From the NCBI GenBank assembly GCA_946498095.1, contig CAMMMX010000006.1:51116-115115 (forward strand): DNA of 64,000 nucleotides. The letters run 5' to 3'. A program made the translations under genes and the position numbers. The notes beneath the pieces were generated by a model that did no database searches, had not been told where the DNA came from, and saw only the letters and a program-made list of their open reading frames with translations. This document shows, piece after piece, positions 62,741 through 64,000 of the stretch. The first letter of the stretch is position 1, and each line of letters begins with the position of its first letter. This DNA comes from an uncultured Clostridia bacterium. GTDB lineage: Bacteria > Bacillota > Clostridia > Oscillospirales > Ruminococcaceae.

Positions 62741-63788
62741 GAGAAACGACAGAAGGACCGTTGCGTCAGCGGAGAAGAATGTGTCTTTCAAAGAATTTGA
62801 CCGATTCCATCTCGATGCTGATGTAAAACAACGGATTTATACGCTGATGGATGACGGACAAAACGACACGCTACGTCATCAGGATAGACGAGGACGGAAA
62901 ATATGCGGCAACCGGATCGCGATATGCGCCGCTGCTTTTGCCATTTTTGTCGGGGGTGGCATTGGCTTATGGCTGTACGCTCAGCGCAGCACGATCCCGT
63001 CAGTGGAACTAAGTAGTCATACAACTGAATTGGAGGTCGACTTGTCTGTGATGCAGTCCTTTGAGCTGGACGGCGCGCTTTACCATCAGGCTTCCTCCGA
63101 GGAGCTTACAGAATATGGCCTTCCCGCTACAGTTGACGAAGAGCTTATCGGGCCATATTTAGGTACGCTGGGCAAAGAAGCGGGGGAGGAGCTAATGGGA
63201 AAGGACGTCTATGCCTATGGCGACCCTGCTGCCCGAGTGTTTCTGACCGTTCAGACCGCAAAAGGTTACGATATCTATCTCTTCGGTGGTTTTATCAAAT
63301 ACCGTGACAACACCGATGAAGACGCATCTGCCTATCTCGCACTGTATGGAGTGGAAGACGAATCGGATATCGAATCCATTGACATCTATGACTATCCCGA
63401 CACAACATCCGAACATCTGGTACGCACCATAACAAGCAGGAAAATAATCGGACAATTCTACGATATGTATTGCAGTTTAACCGATGCATCAGAGGCTTAT
63501 TTTGATGCTATCGGGATACATCCCGCACTCTCATCACAATCTCTAGACCCGCCTGCTGCAGCTGTATCGGACGGCAACCAATCCGCCGTATCCTGCTTGT
63601 CCCCAAACGCATCAGACGCATATGAGGAAAAGGAAGGCGACGCGCTGTCTGACTGCAAGACGATCGCCCTGCACCTGACAAACGGTTACACCCTGCGCGT
63701 CCCTTTTTACCCCCGAATCGGCTTTCTTTCGCGTTACAAGCCATCATCCGCCGGCCTCTCCCTGCTTATTTCGATATGCGAATCTTAA
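62727..63788 (+). CDS. Probable anti-sigma factor, membrane-anchored
   Basis: 353 residues; ATG 62727 with GGAGGG 9 bases upstream, overlapping the sigma gene. Residues ~62-83 (ICGNRIAICAAAFAIFVGGG) form a single membrane helix after a short cytoplasmic part, and the rest is an extracellular/wall-side domain with many acidic and aromatic residues (YGDPAARVFLTVQTAKGYDI). The cytoplasmic part (FKEFDRFHLDADVKQRIYTL) would hold the sigma factor. Sequence of the outer domain not recognised; it could sense wall or envelope signals. Confidence 0.78.
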   Translation: MELNKRNDRRTVASAEKNVSFKEFDRFHLDADVKQRIYTLMDDGQNDTLRHQDRRGRKICGNRIAICAAAFAIFVGGGIGLWLYAQRSTIPSVELSSHTTELEVDLSVMQSFELDGALYHQASSEELTEYGLPATVDEELIGPYLGTLGKEAGEELMGKDVYAYGDPAARVFLTVQTAKGYDIYLFGGFIKYRDNTDEDASAYLALYGVEDESDIESIDIYDYPDTTSEHLVRTITSRKIIGQFYDMYCSLTDASEAYFDAIGIHPALSSQSLDPPAAAVSDGNQSAVSCLSPNASDAYEEKEGDALSDCKTIALHLTNGYTLRVPFYPRIGFLSRYKPSSAGLSLLISICES

Positions 63789-64000
63789 TTGGAACCAGAC
63801 GACCTGTCCGCACATAGAATATGGTAGCGGTACCGCAAAACGATGCTGCGGCCTGCCGGCGGCTTATATGGGGTTTACAGTCCTGCCGGCAGGAATCCGC
63901 CTTAAGCTGTCAAGCGGGAGTTAAGGCCGATAACGAAATAACATAGTCATGACGCCCGGCAAAGCCGGGGGCTTGAGGAAGCCCTAGAAGGGCATGATGC
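63789..64000. other. Unassigned hairpin-rich right end
   Basis: No gene assigned. A +1 frame through 63790-63924 reads WNQTTCPHIEYG, then YMGFTVLPAGIRLKLSSGS and a stop. CCTGCCGGCAGG is a perfect palindrome near 63882-63893, and the last ~55 bases hold two stems, CCCGGC/GCCGGG and GGGCTT/AAGCCC, at the window edge. Confidence 0.4.

Overview
The window looks like chromosomal DNA of a moderately high-GC, low-mobility member of the Firmicutes, class Clostridia (an anaerobic Oscillospiraceae/Ruminococcaceae-type gut bacterium is my best guess). Reasons: strong AAAGGAGG-type ribosome sites, sigma-A promoters with 17-base spacers, a Bacillus-like order decarboxylase - darA - holB - ricT, an AbrB/SpoVT-type regulator, FabV, an acyl-CoA dehydratase activase pair (anaerobe enzymes), a single-chain glycyl-tRNA synthetase and many sugar-handling genes. 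No rRNA, tRNA, CRISPR array, transposase, integrase or phage gene was found.

Layout. 1-6.3 kb: the end of an FtsX-type ABC permease gene, a fucO-like lactaldehyde/alcohol dehydrogenase, a GH116 beta-glycosidase, then a gene-free stretch holding two related promoter units that look like tandem small RNA genes. 6.6-11.8 kb (minus strand): YcxB-like membrane protein, two 79-bp direct repeats, recG, fakA (yloV) and an Asp23/YloU gene. 12.1-14.4 kb: a URO-D/MtaA-like methyltransferase-fold gene, a structured intergenic RNA candidate, a small secreted protein and a broken paralogue of it. 14.7-19.2 kb (plus): acetyltransferase, HAD phosphatase, DegV, glycyl-tRNA synthetase, acetyltransferase. 19.4-26.4 kb (mostly minus): abrB, a membrane protein, a soluble histidine kinase, a small HTH regulator, gapA, an LCP-like protein, a zinc-ribbon membrane protein. 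26.6-33.5 kb: DUF2007-like protein, a GH36-type alpha-galactosidase, DUF1015 protein, a CofE-like ligase divergent from a LysR regulator, a small secreted protein.

33.6-41.3 kb (minus): fabV and a complete oppABCDF peptide-uptake operon with an extra small membrane protein at its end. 41.9-46.4 kb: a large two-domain acyl-CoA dehydratase activase and a dehydratase-like partner. 46.5-51.4 kb: an orphan gene, then PLP decarboxylase, c-di-AMP receptor darA, holB, ricT. 51.5-55.9 kb: SGNH hydrolase, galM and three poorly characterised genes. 56-60.3 kb (minus): a sigma factor fused to a large C-terminal domain, pgsA and cardiolipin synthase. 60.5-64 kb: two overlapping XRE regulators facing a ribbon-helix-helix regulator, a small RNA candidate, an ECF sigma factor overlapping its probable anti-sigma gene, and a hairpin-rich right end.

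How parts may work together (inference): AAACGTTT-centred palindromes (LacI/CcpA-family operators) lie at the promoters of the fucO-like, URO-D-like and alpha-galactosidase genes, and a fourth lies upstream of the galM-distal gene trio, suggesting shared carbon-source control by a regulator outside the window. The most unusual items are the tandem small RNA units (5834-6335), the structured RNA at 13295-13489, the sigma factor with a ~370-residue C-terminal extension, the small RNA candidate at 61504-61629, and the unknown operon downstream of galM. All function calls come from reading motifs and remembered families; no database search was run.
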